A stretch of 15,710 nucleotides of DNA from Echinostoma caproni (taxonomy: Eukaryota; Platyhelminthes; Trematoda; Plagiorchiida; Echinostomatidae). This document shows positions 1-8,715 of the stretch, in pieces. Within the stretch, counting starts at the first letter, position 1; each line of letters opens with the position of its first letter. The notes beneath the pieces are model-generated. The model saw nothing but the letters and a program-made list of their open reading frames with translations. It was not told the origin of the DNA and searched no databases. A program made the translations under genes and the position numbers. The stretch is from contig UZAN01044177.1 in NCBI GenBank assembly GCA_900618425.1, positions 2,469 to 18,178 on the forward strand, in the 5' to 3' direction.

Positions 1-69
1 TCATATTTGTGGATTCAAATTTTACAAAATCATACATAATGAAGCTGAAAGCAGTGTTTGTCAAAGAAT

Positions 70-2355
70 CTAGCAATTTCGCGATTTTGTAGAGATTTTT
101 TCTCTGTCAATAAGTAGACGTGCTAGATACGGCAAAACAGAATGAGGATAACAGGAGGTACTTGCAAATAAAAGTTTAAAACTCGAGCGTGTGGGTGATG
201 TAGGTACAGCTTTTGAAAATTCGTTGTGTAACGGGTGGTGAGTGTCTGAGAGTATTTTGGCAGTGAAACTTTCGCATGCTTGTAGGTGTCTGTTCATGAT
301 AGAATCCGTGAGCTTATCCCTGGCAATGCCACTACATTTAGAGATGTGTTTCAGAGATCTCGTCAGTAAATAAAAGTCTTTCTTCAACATACCGGGAAAA
401 ATCACTGGGGATTAATACAACCAGTGGAGTAGCACGCATGCATTCACAAATCTAACAACCAGCTTGTGGGGAACAGAAAGTAATCTCAATCGGAGTGAGA
501 AATATGAAAGCTTTCTAACTTTACAGAATGTGTTTTGAACGTGCTGTGACCATGATAAATTGTGTGATAGGGTGACGCCAAGGTATTTTACTATTTTTGA
601 TTTCGGTAGGGGTTGTTGATTTACAGAGAGCGTGGGGAACCTATCCGTAAGGGCTGAATATGGTACATCGGCCAGGAAGGAAAACACAACATCCTGACAT
701 TTAGAGGCATTCAATGATAGAGAAAACGGGACAAGGATCAAGTGACAACCTAGTGCAGCTTGCTTTGAATTTCTGAAGCCTCTTCAGGGGTGGATGCCTT
801 GCAACCTAGAACAACGTCATCTGCGTATTTACAGATAATTAACGCAGGAGGAATGGGACATTGTTTGAAATACATTGAAAAGAAAAATGTGGAAAATGTT
901 GCACCTTGCAGAACACCAGAAGAAACTGGGCGAGTGGAGGACTTTTTCCGTTGAGGCACGTAAACTGCCTTCTATTCGTGAAATAATCGCAGATCAATCT
1001 GTTAACGTTTGTATTAACATCACTTTCGGTAATCAGGTTGAGCGATACCGATCGATCAAGACTGCAGAAAGCGTTTTTTTGTAGTCTAAGAGCAGCATTC
1101 TGACGATCTTAATTTTTTTATTTAGAGCCGAAATTATTTAATGAACAAGGTTTGCAACGGTATCAAGTGTTGAACGCGAAGAGTGATATGGATATTGATG
1201 TATGTCGTCTTCCTCAGACTCAGTGATAAACCACGGTAACAAGCATCTCTCAAATAGTTTGAGCATGACTGACGTGCTGGCGATGGAACGATACTTCCCA
1301 GGTTCCTTTTTAGGAACGGGAGTTATCTTGGCCAGTCTTCAATTATCAGGAATTTTTCCACTTGTGAGACAGTCATTGAATATTTTTGACAATGGGTACC
1401 CGCACATACTTTGATTACTACTGGTGATAGTTCATCAGGGCCCGATGCTTTATTCATCTTTGTTTTCAGTAGCTGTTGAAGAATCGTGGCGGGTTCGATA
1501 GTTGGTGTTAGCGCAAAGCTGACTAAGTCTGGCACGGCAGTGCACTGTGAAACGACTAAACTCGGAGTTTAGTCTTTCAACGTCGGCAATTCCCTTTTTG
1601 TGTTTATGGCTACTGCCACACAATCGGTTGATAGCCCTCCACATCTCACGACAGCCAGAGTTTCCCAGGATAGTTGTCGATGTATAATTTGTTCAACCGA
1701 TTTATTTCAGCTTTGATCGAAATTATACGCCGCTTGACTTGGAATCTTTGTCGTTGTTTATAGGCTTGTTCTTTCCGCCTGTGGAGCTGTTTTAGTAGCG
1801 GTGATGAATATCTGTCTTTATGAATGAAGACCGTTTCTAGTGGGCAACACTGGTTAAAACAGAAATTAAGGTAGTCCTTAACATGTTCACTGAGGACAGA
1901 AGGGTTCTGATCGGGAAACACCTTGTCAGGTTCTCTGATGAACGATTTCTTTGACTCACTATCTTGGAAGGCCTTCTTAAGAACATGTACCGGTTAGTTT
2001 TGCTGTATACAGTGGGACATACTTTTAAGATACAATGATCAAGACTGCTCAGAGGAGCACGTTGATGGACTTCAAAAAATTGCGGTCTGTTTGTAAAACC
2101 GAAATCAAGTTGTGAATTGAGTCTGCTAGGAAAATATACCAAATTTTGTAGACCCCGTGTGGTGAGGAAAGTTACATCATGTCTGTTGTAATTACCAACA
2201 AATATACACAAAGAGTTGCTTGTTTTTGATATGATAGAGGTAGAAAAAATGTCAGAAAAACTATTTATATCAGTTGCTGCTATTGTAGGTGACAGGTTAA
2301 CGTTTCCAATAAATATGGAACGAAACCCACTCAAAAAAACGAGGCTTACATTCAA
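70..2355 (-). pseudogene. decayed CR1/jockey-superfamily non-LTR retrotransposon (endonuclease-reverse transcriptase)
   Basis: Read on the minus strand, collinear pieces of one retroelement polyprotein lie in shifting frames. Positions 2355-2010 give the end of an apurinic-type endonuclease: a degraded GDFN motif (GNYN, about 2190), LDFGFTN, then PLSSLDHC in place of the usual SDH (about 2040). Positions 1921-1646 are the basic linker. The reverse transcriptase begins with KASGPDELSP (near 1440), then PKKEPGKYRSIAS (near 1290), motif A LLLDYKK (Asp codon near 1085), VNRLICDYFTNRRQF, SGVLQG (about 917-903), the catalytic box YADDVVLG (827-816) and KYLGV (about 588). The C-terminal tail SVLPYLARLLIDRE stops at 70. 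The element is cut at its 5' side inside the endonuclease and has several frameshifts and stops, so it is dead. Its 3' UTR probably runs to or past position 1. Clade is by motif pattern only; CR1 versus another jockey-type clade is not settled. Confidence 0.88.
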
Positions 2356-2388
2356 TGACGTGGCAACTGATTTTATCCGTTGAGTATA

Positions 2389-3449
2389 AGCGATGGAAAT
2401 TTTGCACGTTCCCTCCTTCGTAAACTCGTATCATTTGGCTGTCACAAGCACCTACTGGCGTGACTCGTCGACTACCTCACAAACAGAACTCAACACACTC
2501 GGCTAGGTAGGAAAATTTCTAAACCGCTCGTGAAGAATTCCGGAGTGTGCTACAGAGTGGTGTACTATCTCCGTTCTTGTTTTCTACCTATATCAGTGAC
2601 CTGTCAGCAAGTTCTGCAGCCCAATTATTTAAATACACTGATGACGTAGTCCGTTGCCAAGCCACTTCTGTGCCTGAGGACCTTCTACATTTCTCGACTA
2701 ATCTATCGCATACCACGAATTTTCCGTTCGTTCTGAACTGTCTCTTAATTTATCCAAGTGCTTCAAATACACTTTCTCCCACTCTCTCTCGATCTATTTA
2801 TCCCCATGATTTCTCGGGTATAAACACAGATTCCGTGAAGTACTTAGGAGTTACAATTGACACAAACTTAAACATGGACACCCCATATTTAAAACTCTGT
2901 ACAGAAACTTCGCAAATTATCTTTGCAACTTCGAAGACTTGGGCAGTTCAATGCCAAGCAAAAAAATCATTTCGCTTTTTGTTTGTCACTGTTTTTTTTT
3001 GGTTTTTGCTGGTCTACTCAAGAGAGAGGACTTTACAATTCGTTGTCGAGGTTTGTCGATCATCAGTCATGTGTCTTTATACCCGTTGGTGAACTATCTA
3101 AAAAACTGTGTGAACTTCACTTGTCCGCATGTTAAACATTTGTACAGAAAATCCTCTCTGACCCCGCACTCATCCTATGCGTAGAGATCTATCCACATGC
3201 TGCTCTTATTCATCTACGCGTTCTGTATATCGATTATTATTTACTCGCATCAACCTTTACAGAAAGTCGCCAGTTCCCTATCTCACCAGAATCCTTGTAA
3301 ACCGACAGAGTGTTTCTTCTGAATTTCTCAACAACCTTGGAGGTTAGATGTTTTACTCATATTATTTTCCTCATTAGGATGAGATGTGTATTTTTGACTG
3401 AAGTACGGACATTTGTTCACACAAAAGTCTATACAAATACAAATACAAA
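2389..3449 (+). pseudogene. 5'-truncated CR1/jockey-like reverse transcriptase fragment, second copy
   Basis: The plus strand carries the second half of a reverse transcriptase related to the element at 70-2355. The motifs in order are RSLLRKLVSFG (from about 2405), VDYLTNRTQ (2467), a frameshift near SGV, LSPFLFSTYISDL, the active-site box YTDDVV (2634-2645, where the family norm is YADD) and KYLGVTIDTNL (from 2838). The frame then breaks around the T-run near 2990-3003. The end is recognisable as SPVPYLTRILVNRQ, matching SVLPYLARLLIDRE at the end of the other copy, with a stop at 3345-3347. About 85 bases of 3' UTR follow and end in three ATACAA-like units (3431-3449), a usual kind of 3' tail for this group. 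All sequence before the RT palm is missing, so this is a dead, 5'-truncated insertion. It differs too much from the minus-strand copy to be the same insertion inverted. Confidence 0.82.
3431..3449 (+). repeat. (ATACAA)3 3' tail microsatellite
   Basis: Three near-perfect hexamer units lie directly between the 3' UTR of the plus-strand CR1-like fragment and the tail end of a SINE. Short tandem units in place of poly(A) are typical of CR1-type 3' ends, so the unit more likely belongs to the retroelement than to the SINE. The other SINE copies here have no such unit at this edge. Confidence 0.6.
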
Positions 3450-3450
3450 G

Positions 3451-3668
3451 AGCACTGGATATCTGTTTCGTCCTGCTTGCGACTTGTCAGCAGTGCGTAC
3501 TTTTGTTGTCCTTGTCAGAACTCCAACTGCAAACTTTGGGGTTGGGTCTTCAAACCTTTACCTCTGAGCTACGCGGTCGACGGGTATCACCTGGTGCCAA
3601 TGGCTCAATCAATTTAGATGGTGAATGTTTAGATTAGCTCATTCGGTTTTTCACAGGCACCAGGCACT
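3451..3668 (-). mobile_element. tRNA-derived SINE, family A, copy 1
   Basis: On the minus strand the head contains a clean pol III A box, TAGCTCAGAGG (3571-3561), and 33 bases further a worn B box, AGTTGGAGTTC (about 3528-3518). The body ends with GACGAAACAG...TCCAGTGCT at 3451. The plus-strand signature (agcactgg..., ctgtttcgtcct, cagcagtgcg) recurs at 8328, 12428 and 14603. Homology to the 14603 copy continues upstream of the tRNA-like head through ggctcaatcaattt to a caggcaccaggcac stretch, so the repeated unit is longer than the tRNA-related part. The SINE abuts the ATACAA tail of the preceding retroelement fragment. Placing it as tRNA-derived is well supported; which tRNA it came from cannot be told. 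Confidence 0.8.
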
Positions 3669-3759
3669 GTTGATGATATTGGTTGTGGCTTTCACTCCTT
3701 GGGAGATCGTTAATTCCTCACGGTTTGTACACATTTAAGTGTGCCTGTTGCCTGTGAAA
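3649..3759. repeat. inverted repeat (about 20-bp arms) at the head side of SINE copy 1
   Basis: The left arm (3649-3668) reads tttcacaggcaccaggcact. The right arm (3738-3759) is its near reverse complement, with one mismatch and one 2-base insertion. About 70 bases separate them. A longer, better-kept version of the same arm pair occurs at the same place relative to the SINE at 14780-14871, where the spacer is only 10 bases. The arms therefore belong to the repeat family and are not a chance palindrome. Confidence 0.65.
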
Positions 3760-3889
3760 GGAGTAGCTGATAGGCGTAACCACTCTCAGCTTAGTTCACC
3801 TCTTTGGTTTCCACCGGCGACAACCCGATAAACTTATTGACCAGCCGGGTGAGGATAATCGAGGTCTCAAAATCTCGGATGAATGACTG

Positions 3890-5290
3890 ATATCAGCTGC
3901 CAGTGGTTACGCAGTTGATGTAAGGTTTGACGGGTTTAATGACGAGATGACAGTTGAACTGAGCCTCGAAATGTTCAGCCCATAGATCCAGACGGTGTTG
4001 CGGATGACGATTCTGTGTACAAATGGACTTCTTAATTACCTGACTTAAGCCTATTTTCCTTGAACCAGAACAGCTAATTAAACGGAAAAACATTGCTACT
4101 GTTACCAATAGCCATAACTTTCTCCACTCCTCTGCACATTTCTATCCACTAATTCTCGTAATCATTCCTCCTACTCTTGATGAGCTGACGTTTAATAAAA
4201 TTACGTGTTGTCATATTTGGCACCAGGAGAAATGGTTCTTTTCGAGCGTCCAGCCGGGTAACCGAGATCAATGAGATCCTCCATCGTTTGTGTTTTGATC
4301 GTATACCAGAATCCACCGTTGTGTTGATTAACATTTGGATAGTTTCCTTGATAAGCATCCAGCCGGTGGCTTTGTTACGGTTGTTCACCCGTCCTAGGGA
4401 GAATTTGGCACATGATAAAGCATGGTCTGTGTCCATGGATGTTGACCAGTAAGAGTGATATTCTTCAATGGATCTTTGCCAGCGGTAGCTAATTTCAATG
4501 TGGTCAATTTGAATTCGTCACTGTAAAGAGGTGGTTGGTTTCCATGTTAAGTGTTGTCGTGTCTTGTACGAGAAGTTAGAGCATGATACGAAACAACCGT
4601 GTTCTACTCAGAGTTAGAGTAGCCGATCTCCGTTGTCCGTCCGGTTGACTGGAATTGCATGTGGGCCGCCCAGACACCTTCCTGATTCATCCAGGGATCT
4701 CAATTGAGCATTGAAGTCTTTGAGGACTGCTACGATGTCCGTTGTCCTGAATACATTAAAGCAGTTGAGAAAAATTCTGGTAGTAGTCATCCTTGATTTT
4801 AGGCGCACTGCAATTGATCGTTGCATTCAGGGGAACGATTGGGTAATTTAGACCAACTGATAAAGCTTTGAGTTGTAGTTGATTCAGCCGATACCACGAT
4901 AAATTGCAAACATATTTTTCAGGGAAACGATGAACAAGCACCGACGCTTTGTTCTGTAGCTGTTGATACGTGCTAAACCGTTGAGACGTACAGCACACCA
5001 ACTGGAATCCAGTCAAGAAGCGAATGTTCCTCGTTGTCTTTTAGCGCAATTCCAACACCGCAAGTTTCGGATGCCAAATCGCCTGACACACGGAGATCGA
5101 AGCGTGCGGATGAAGTCGAACCTAAAGATTGCAAAGTGATGATTGAATTAGAGTCTTACATGTGTTTCGGAGACACAGCATACGTCTAAATTGAAGATTT
5201 CCAGGGTTCCAGTTAAGGTAGATTATTAACCAGTCCAACGGATTGTGCGGACATAGAATGAATGAAAAGGTGAATTTTGGCCTCAACAGT
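3890..5290 (-). pseudogene. RTE-type non-LTR retrotransposon, endonuclease and linker portion, decayed
   Basis: The minus strand reads as an RTE-like endonuclease with frameshifts. In order: YVRTIRW (near 5250), LEIFNLDVCCVSETHV (about 5205-5158), RFDLRVSGD, GVGIAL and LLDWIPV (5140-5005), LNATINCSAP, the metal-site motif in worn form KDFNAQL (about 4720-4704) with LGGPHAIP and NRTDNGDRLL, HLTWKP, RIQIDHIEISYRW, and the terminal TDHALSCAKFSL (from about 4430). The linker follows, with RNDYEN (4149), NVF...RLISCSGSRK and RLDLWAEHFEAQFN (about 3990-3945). Function in a live element would be nicking target DNA for target-primed reverse transcription. Several stops and frame changes show it is dead. 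It breaks off after the linker; at most a scrap of RT fingers (SIILTRLV, near 3850-3830) might follow. The motif order is characteristic of trematode RTE elements. Confidence 0.87.
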
Positions 5291-5690
5291 CCTATAATCT
5301 CTGATTGGTTGACCGTACTGGGGAAAACGCTGAATGGTATTCGATGGGTGGCGTAAACGGGAGACCTCCGAAACGATTCTGTAGTGAGACGAAGAACTAG
5401 ATCAGATGAGAAAGAGGGTTTTGAATACAGATACCTAAGATTTTAGGGGACCCTGATCGGAGCTTTCGACTTAAAAGTCTGGCCCGCAGGGCATACAGCA
5501 TTTGCGGATTTCTCCTGAGAAACCCTAGCCGGAGCCTTTGACTCAAAAGTCAACAGTCATTGATAGAGGACTGTTTTCAACATAGGATCACCCGTTCGGT
5601 CAGTTTAAATCCGGTTCGACCCAGAGCAACTGAATGAAATTGCTCGAAAAGGATAAAGGAGCTGGAGGTTTTTGGAATGAGAATACAAGA
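5291..5690 (-). other. probable 5' region of the RTE element with an in-frame peptide repeat
   Basis: This stretch lies directly upstream of the RTE endonuclease and probably belongs to the same element. On the minus strand one frame runs without a stop through two copies of a short peptide, TFESKAPARV and TFKSKAPIRV, with 14 residues between them that include VCPAGQ. The underlying DNA units (5521-5551 and 5449-5479) match at 24 of 31 positions with a 72-bp period, so the frame is kept. I do not recognise the peptide. It may be an ORF1-like leader or coding sequence picked up upstream. The 5' boundary of the element is not visible; 5690 is only the end of the sequence described here. Confidence 0.4.
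5449..5551. repeat. imperfect direct repeat, 31-bp units, 72-bp period
   Basis: Units at 5449-5479 and 5521-5551 both contain ccct..., cggagc, ttt, gact and aaaagtc, and agree at 24 of 31 positions. In the minus-strand frame encoding TF(E/K)SKAP(A/I)RV, three of the seven differences are silent third-position changes. This suggests the pair diverged while being translated, though the sample is small. Confidence 0.6.
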
Positions 5691-5952
5691 TATATATAAC
5701 CCACTTACAAAAACATTGAATTATAGCATTGATTCTTTAATGAATTCGCTCTGAAAGAGCTGTCTATCCAATAGTCACTCGGTGTTGCAAACAAAGTTAT
5801 TGTGAAGGAAATACACTTCCTGGGTACAAGTATATGAATGAACTGGCAAAAGATTACGGGATATGCATACCTGACGCGCGGCAAGGACCGCGAAATCGGT
5901 CGTGTGTTTCCAGGGAAATTTTTTCCAGTCATTCACATACTACTTATTGTGA

Positions 5953-5968
5953 AATATATATATATATA
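5953..5968. repeat. (AT)8 microsatellite
   Basis: A simple AT dinucleotide run in an AT-rich stretch. A short AC run (6031-6043) lies close by. No gene is attached to either. Confidence 0.9.
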
Positions 5969-6541
5969 AAGATATAAGTAATAAGGATTTCATCACTTCA
6001 GCTAATAAAAGTACGTTTGCTTTTTTAGTAACACACACACACAACAGCTATTCGGAGCCAAAAAAAATTATGAAACTCACATTCCCCAATTTCACTGATT
6101 TGATTCGCCAATCCTAGCCAATTGGACTGAAAAATTGTCCATAGTGAGGCACATGCTGACGGAGTGCAAAATGGGAGCCTTACTGACACAGACACACTTT
6201 CTAACCCGTATCCTGTCCTCCGGACAACTCTATCCCAACAACCTTCATGAGGTGTCAGAATTTTGAAAAAGCGGAAGTTATCACGATTTCTGCACATATT
6301 TTTGTGCTCATTTTTTGTACATATAAACACACATGTGCTCTCCTCTCGGGGACCGGATGTGTTGCCCTGGCAGGCTTGTTCAATTGTTCCCGTTCTCGTC
6401 CTCCTCTCAGATGCACATGCCCTTTTCGCTCGTTTGATCCAACTCCGACAATTATCTCCACACCATTTTTTTCAAAATAGTAGTAGTATCACATGTTTTT
6501 TTACCGGAAAAAGTTGATAAAATTGCCCATCCTCGTGCAAT

Positions 6542-6578
6542 GGAGAGAGAGAGCGCGCGCGAGAGAGAGAGAGAGAGT
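6542..6578. repeat. compound (GA)n(GC)n(GA)n microsatellite
   Basis: A GA run, then a short alternating GC core at 6553-6561, then a second GA run. The purine-pyrimidine alternating core and purine tracts are simple-sequence features. The reading frames crossing it (Arg/Glu and Ser/Leu runs) are artefacts of the repeat. Confidence 0.9.
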
Positions 6579-6684
6579 ATCGGAACACCTTAGCACAGGA
6601 ACATACTATTGCCCCAAACTCCGCTCCACAATTCACACAAAAATCGATTCGAACAGAAAAAAACAGTCGAGCGAGCAATCCTGT

Positions 6685-6735
6685 ATGGATGGATGGATTG
6701 GGGGGGGGGGGGGGGGGGNGGGGGAGGAGGAGGAG
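6685..6735. repeat. (TGGA)n, long G-run with an N, and (AGG)n
   Basis: About four TGGA-type units run into an unbroken G-run that starts at 6700 and continues to 6724. It is interrupted only by the undetermined base at 6719, and AGG units follow. The N shows that the assembly was uncertain here and the true G-run length is unknown. Pro-rich and Gly-rich frames across it are not evidence of a protein. Confidence 0.95.
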
Positions 6736-6837
6736 TAAGCGGGAGATTTATTATCATTTTTCACATCTTCACGATCGATACAATGCAAAAAACAAATGAT
6801 GAGCACATCGACACGGATGCGTGTCGGGCATGATTTA

Positions 6838-7200
6838 TCACAATTCAGATACCAAACACATTGATTGTAGTCTAAGTACAGTTGAACTGTCGATGTCCGT
6901 CCTTTTTGCTTCGGCACTGCTTGTAGCTTTCGTCTCGCACACTCCTGTTGGATAATTATAGGTTTGAAATGCGTGATTAATCCAGTTCTGCAGTTGCATT
7001 TGGTCTACTGCGGTTGTTTTTCCAGTCAAGAGGAAACTCGCCGTGTCTTGATCACTTCTACTACTGATGACCGTGCACCTTGGTCTTGTTTCGATTAAGT
7101 GCCGTCTGGGTGGGGATGATTGAGGAGGAGGAGCATTTTTCACATGGCGCATTATTATCTGTTCCCATGTGTTCCTTTTCTTGGCACGGGAATAGTTCAT
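6838..7200 (-). CDS. unassigned 120-codon open frame, weak candidate
   Basis: A minus-strand frame opens with MNYSRAKK and stops at 6838. It has a Pro/Ser-rich, basic early section (APPPQSSPPRR, about residues 24-34) and a later, more ordinary-looking stretch (LQNWINHAFQTYNYP). No signal peptide, membrane segment or known domain is visible, and I do not recognise it. In its favour: it is the longest frame here that is not a retroelement fragment, and it ends before the G-run. Against it: a plausible 5' splice site (G then GTGAGTTAA) lies just upstream of its ATG on the same strand, which would put this start inside an intron, and no splice acceptor stands out. It is quite likely a chance frame. 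Confidence 0.15.
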   Translation of the reverse strand: MNYSRAKKRNTWEQIIMRHVKNAPPPQSSPPRRHLIETRPRCTVISSRSDQDTASFLLTGKTTAVDQMQLQNWINHAFQTYNYPTGVCETKATSSAEAKRTDIDSSTVLRLQSMCLVSEL

Positions 7201-7430
7201 TTTGAAAAAGTTAACTCACCGATTTGTTTACAATCCAAAATAACATTTTGATTGGTTCTTCTCTGATCGATGTGCTCGTGGTGACGGATGCTACGTAGTG
7301 CAGGATCTAAGCTCAAAAATCTTCAATTCGAGTTTGTTTGTTTTTTGTTTCTGTTTAAAAACACTCTACTTGATTTCAATGATAAAGAACTGTCAATGAA
7401 GAAAATCACTTGATGAGACCAAGTGAAAGT

Positions 7431-7872
7431 TTTATTATGGGAAATACTTACAAGCGGTTGCTTTTCTAGTCCCATAGGATTTGGCACAGATGAATCGGTT
7501 CACAGTTCATACAAAGTAGATGAATGTCACAATGTCACAATTTGTCCTTGTCTCGTGCACTTCTACGGATGTTGAAATTTAAGACTTTTCAAAGCTTCAT
7601 CCAGATTATGCTTGAATGAATCAATTGTTGGTGCAGAGACAACGTGTGGTGGTAGAGAACTCAGAGGGCGAATGAATGCCGCCGGCATCCTAGTCGGCAT
7701 TTTTGGAGCGCTAATTTGAATGAGTACCCCCGCACAGGGTCTTCCCCTATCGTTAAAACTCAGTTAGTTCCCTTATTACACACCCTTGTGTGACGTTCAA
7801 ATTCCCTCGCCCTGGTCTCCTCGAGGTTGGGTTGCTTATCCCGTGAAATGCAAGAAGTTCATCACATCGCAT
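7431..7872 (-). pseudogene. 3' end of a third CR1-like retrotransposon (RT C-terminus and 3' UTR)
   Basis: An uninterrupted 54-codon minus-strand frame (7727-7563, stop TAG) ends with LPPHVVSAPTIDSFKHNLDE. This is the typical last segment of CR1/jockey-type reverse transcriptases (a LP..VV.A..I.SFK..LD pattern). Upstream, in another frame, 7872-7780 reads ELLAFHGISNPTSRRPGRGN, which sits where the family usually has its TRGH-like segment, so at least one frameshift separates the two. The 3' UTR contains a TGACATTGTGACATT repeat and ends at AATAAA (7436-7431, minus). The tail differs from those of the two elements at 70-3449, so this is another family. The call rests on one short but characteristic motif. 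Confidence 0.65.
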
Positions 7873-8130
7873 ATTGTACTCTGCTACCACCGATCAGAAC
7901 TGTAAATACATGACTTTATCCGTGATTCAATTCAGCAATTGTTTGATCAGTGTTTACCTAAAACGGAGAATCTCTCACTTGAAATCAGAGCCGCCCATGG
8001 GATTGACAACACCCACAATTTGTCACAATCCGCACGAGGATCACAAGCCACGAGATGCTGCTTCGTTAAGAATCATGCGTATCAGTTCGAACTCATTCAA
8101 ACAGTAGCGGGGGGGGTCTCTAACTTATTA

Positions 8131-8280
8131 CCCCGGTGGACGTGTGTTCTAAATCTCACCATCGGTGCTTGAATTCCCTCATTTTCTGTGTGCTGTATGG
8201 CAGCTGTCTTATGTATCCACTCTCATCCCCGCCTTCCTGACAATCGTATGAATGTGTATATTCAATAAAGAAAGTTTAAA
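8131..8280 (+). mobile_element. tRNA-derived SINE, family B, worn copy
   Basis: This stretch aligns by eye to the better-kept SINE at 10721-10897. Shared features in the same order are gttc.aa with ccatc soon after, ttccct.a.tttctgt (8174-8189), tgtatggc.gc, ccttcc and a 3' end with tatattcaataaa (AATAAA at 8264-8269). The tRNA-like A box is not recognisable, so the head is lost or badly mutated; a short G-run lies just upstream (8109-8116). Confidence 0.5.
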
Positions 8281-8327
8281 ACGAAACATTTGCAAGCGAT
8301 GGAACGATTTGTGCTGATCGACAAAAG

Positions 8328-8440
8328 AGCACTGGACAGGTGTTTCGGCCTGTTCGGGAGGCGTCAGCAGCACGTGATTTTTGTGACCCGAACCACCAAT
8401 CCCTTTCGGATCGGGACTGCATAAAGGCCAAAAATAAGCA
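8328..8440 (-). mobile_element. SINE family A, partial copy
   Basis: The plus-strand signature agcactggacagg, tgtttcggcct and gtcagcagcacg marks the tail of family A. On the minus strand a B box like GGTTCGGGTC lies about 60 bases inside. The A box is missing, so only the rear part of the tRNA-like head and the body remain. It lies between a family B copy and a family C copy. Confidence 0.6.
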
Positions 8441-8715
8441 GCTGGTGGTGGCGCATTGGTTTAGTTTCTGTCACTGACGTACTTTGTACCCTATGGTCCA
8501 AGATTCGAGCCCCGCCAATACTTTGTTGGTAGGCATCTTTGTTATCGTCCGGTTCAATATCACGCTTAACCTAGCGGGGCCTCATCTGGTGCACCACTCC
8601 AAGTTCTTGGGCTTAAATTACCGGTTTTCAATAACGGAGCAACAGCTCTTCGTGACTATGGGTTTCGCCCCTTCTGCTGTTCATCACACAAACGTGTGTA
8701 ATATAAAAAGCTATG
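8441..8715 (+). mobile_element. tRNA-derived SINE, family C
   Basis: An A-box-like TGGCGCATTGG (8449-8459) and a B box GATTCGAGCC (8502-8511) are spaced as in a tRNA gene. A body of about 200 bases follows (ccaagttcttgggcttaaa, cagctcttcgtgac, ggtttcgccccttctg) and ends near taatataaaaag. The body is unlike families A and B. Only one copy lies in this window, so its repeat status rests on the pol III boxes alone, and the ends are approximate. Confidence 0.5.

Larger units (their letters stand above)
5700..6835. other. no gene recognised; AT-rich spacer with microsatellites
   Basis: I see no recognisable coding region, tRNA-like head or retroelement motif here. The open frames are short (under about 100 codons), overlap each other on both strands around 6250-6520, and owe much of their length to simple repeats. 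The stretch is best described as unique or very old repeat-derived spacer. Confidence 0.5.

Noticed and set aside
2356..2388. Twin-primed (5'-inverted) single insertion as the cause of the head-to-head pair
   Set aside because: Both copies contain the RT palm and their own C-terminal tail, so their content overlaps; a twin-primed insertion would split one copy.
6472..6678. Ser/Leu/Arg-rich minus-strand frame
   Set aside because: Its composition comes from the GA/GC microsatellite at 6542-6578; nothing else in it looks coding.
6633..6917. Minus-strand frame with a poly-Pro run and plus-strand Gly-rich frames
   Set aside because: The proline and glycine runs come from the G-run and AGG repeat, and the frames cross an undetermined base.
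7406..7426. Short palindrome (7-bp arms) beyond the CR1-like 3' end
   Set aside because: It is short, lies outside the AATAAA end of the element, and palindromes of this size are common by chance.
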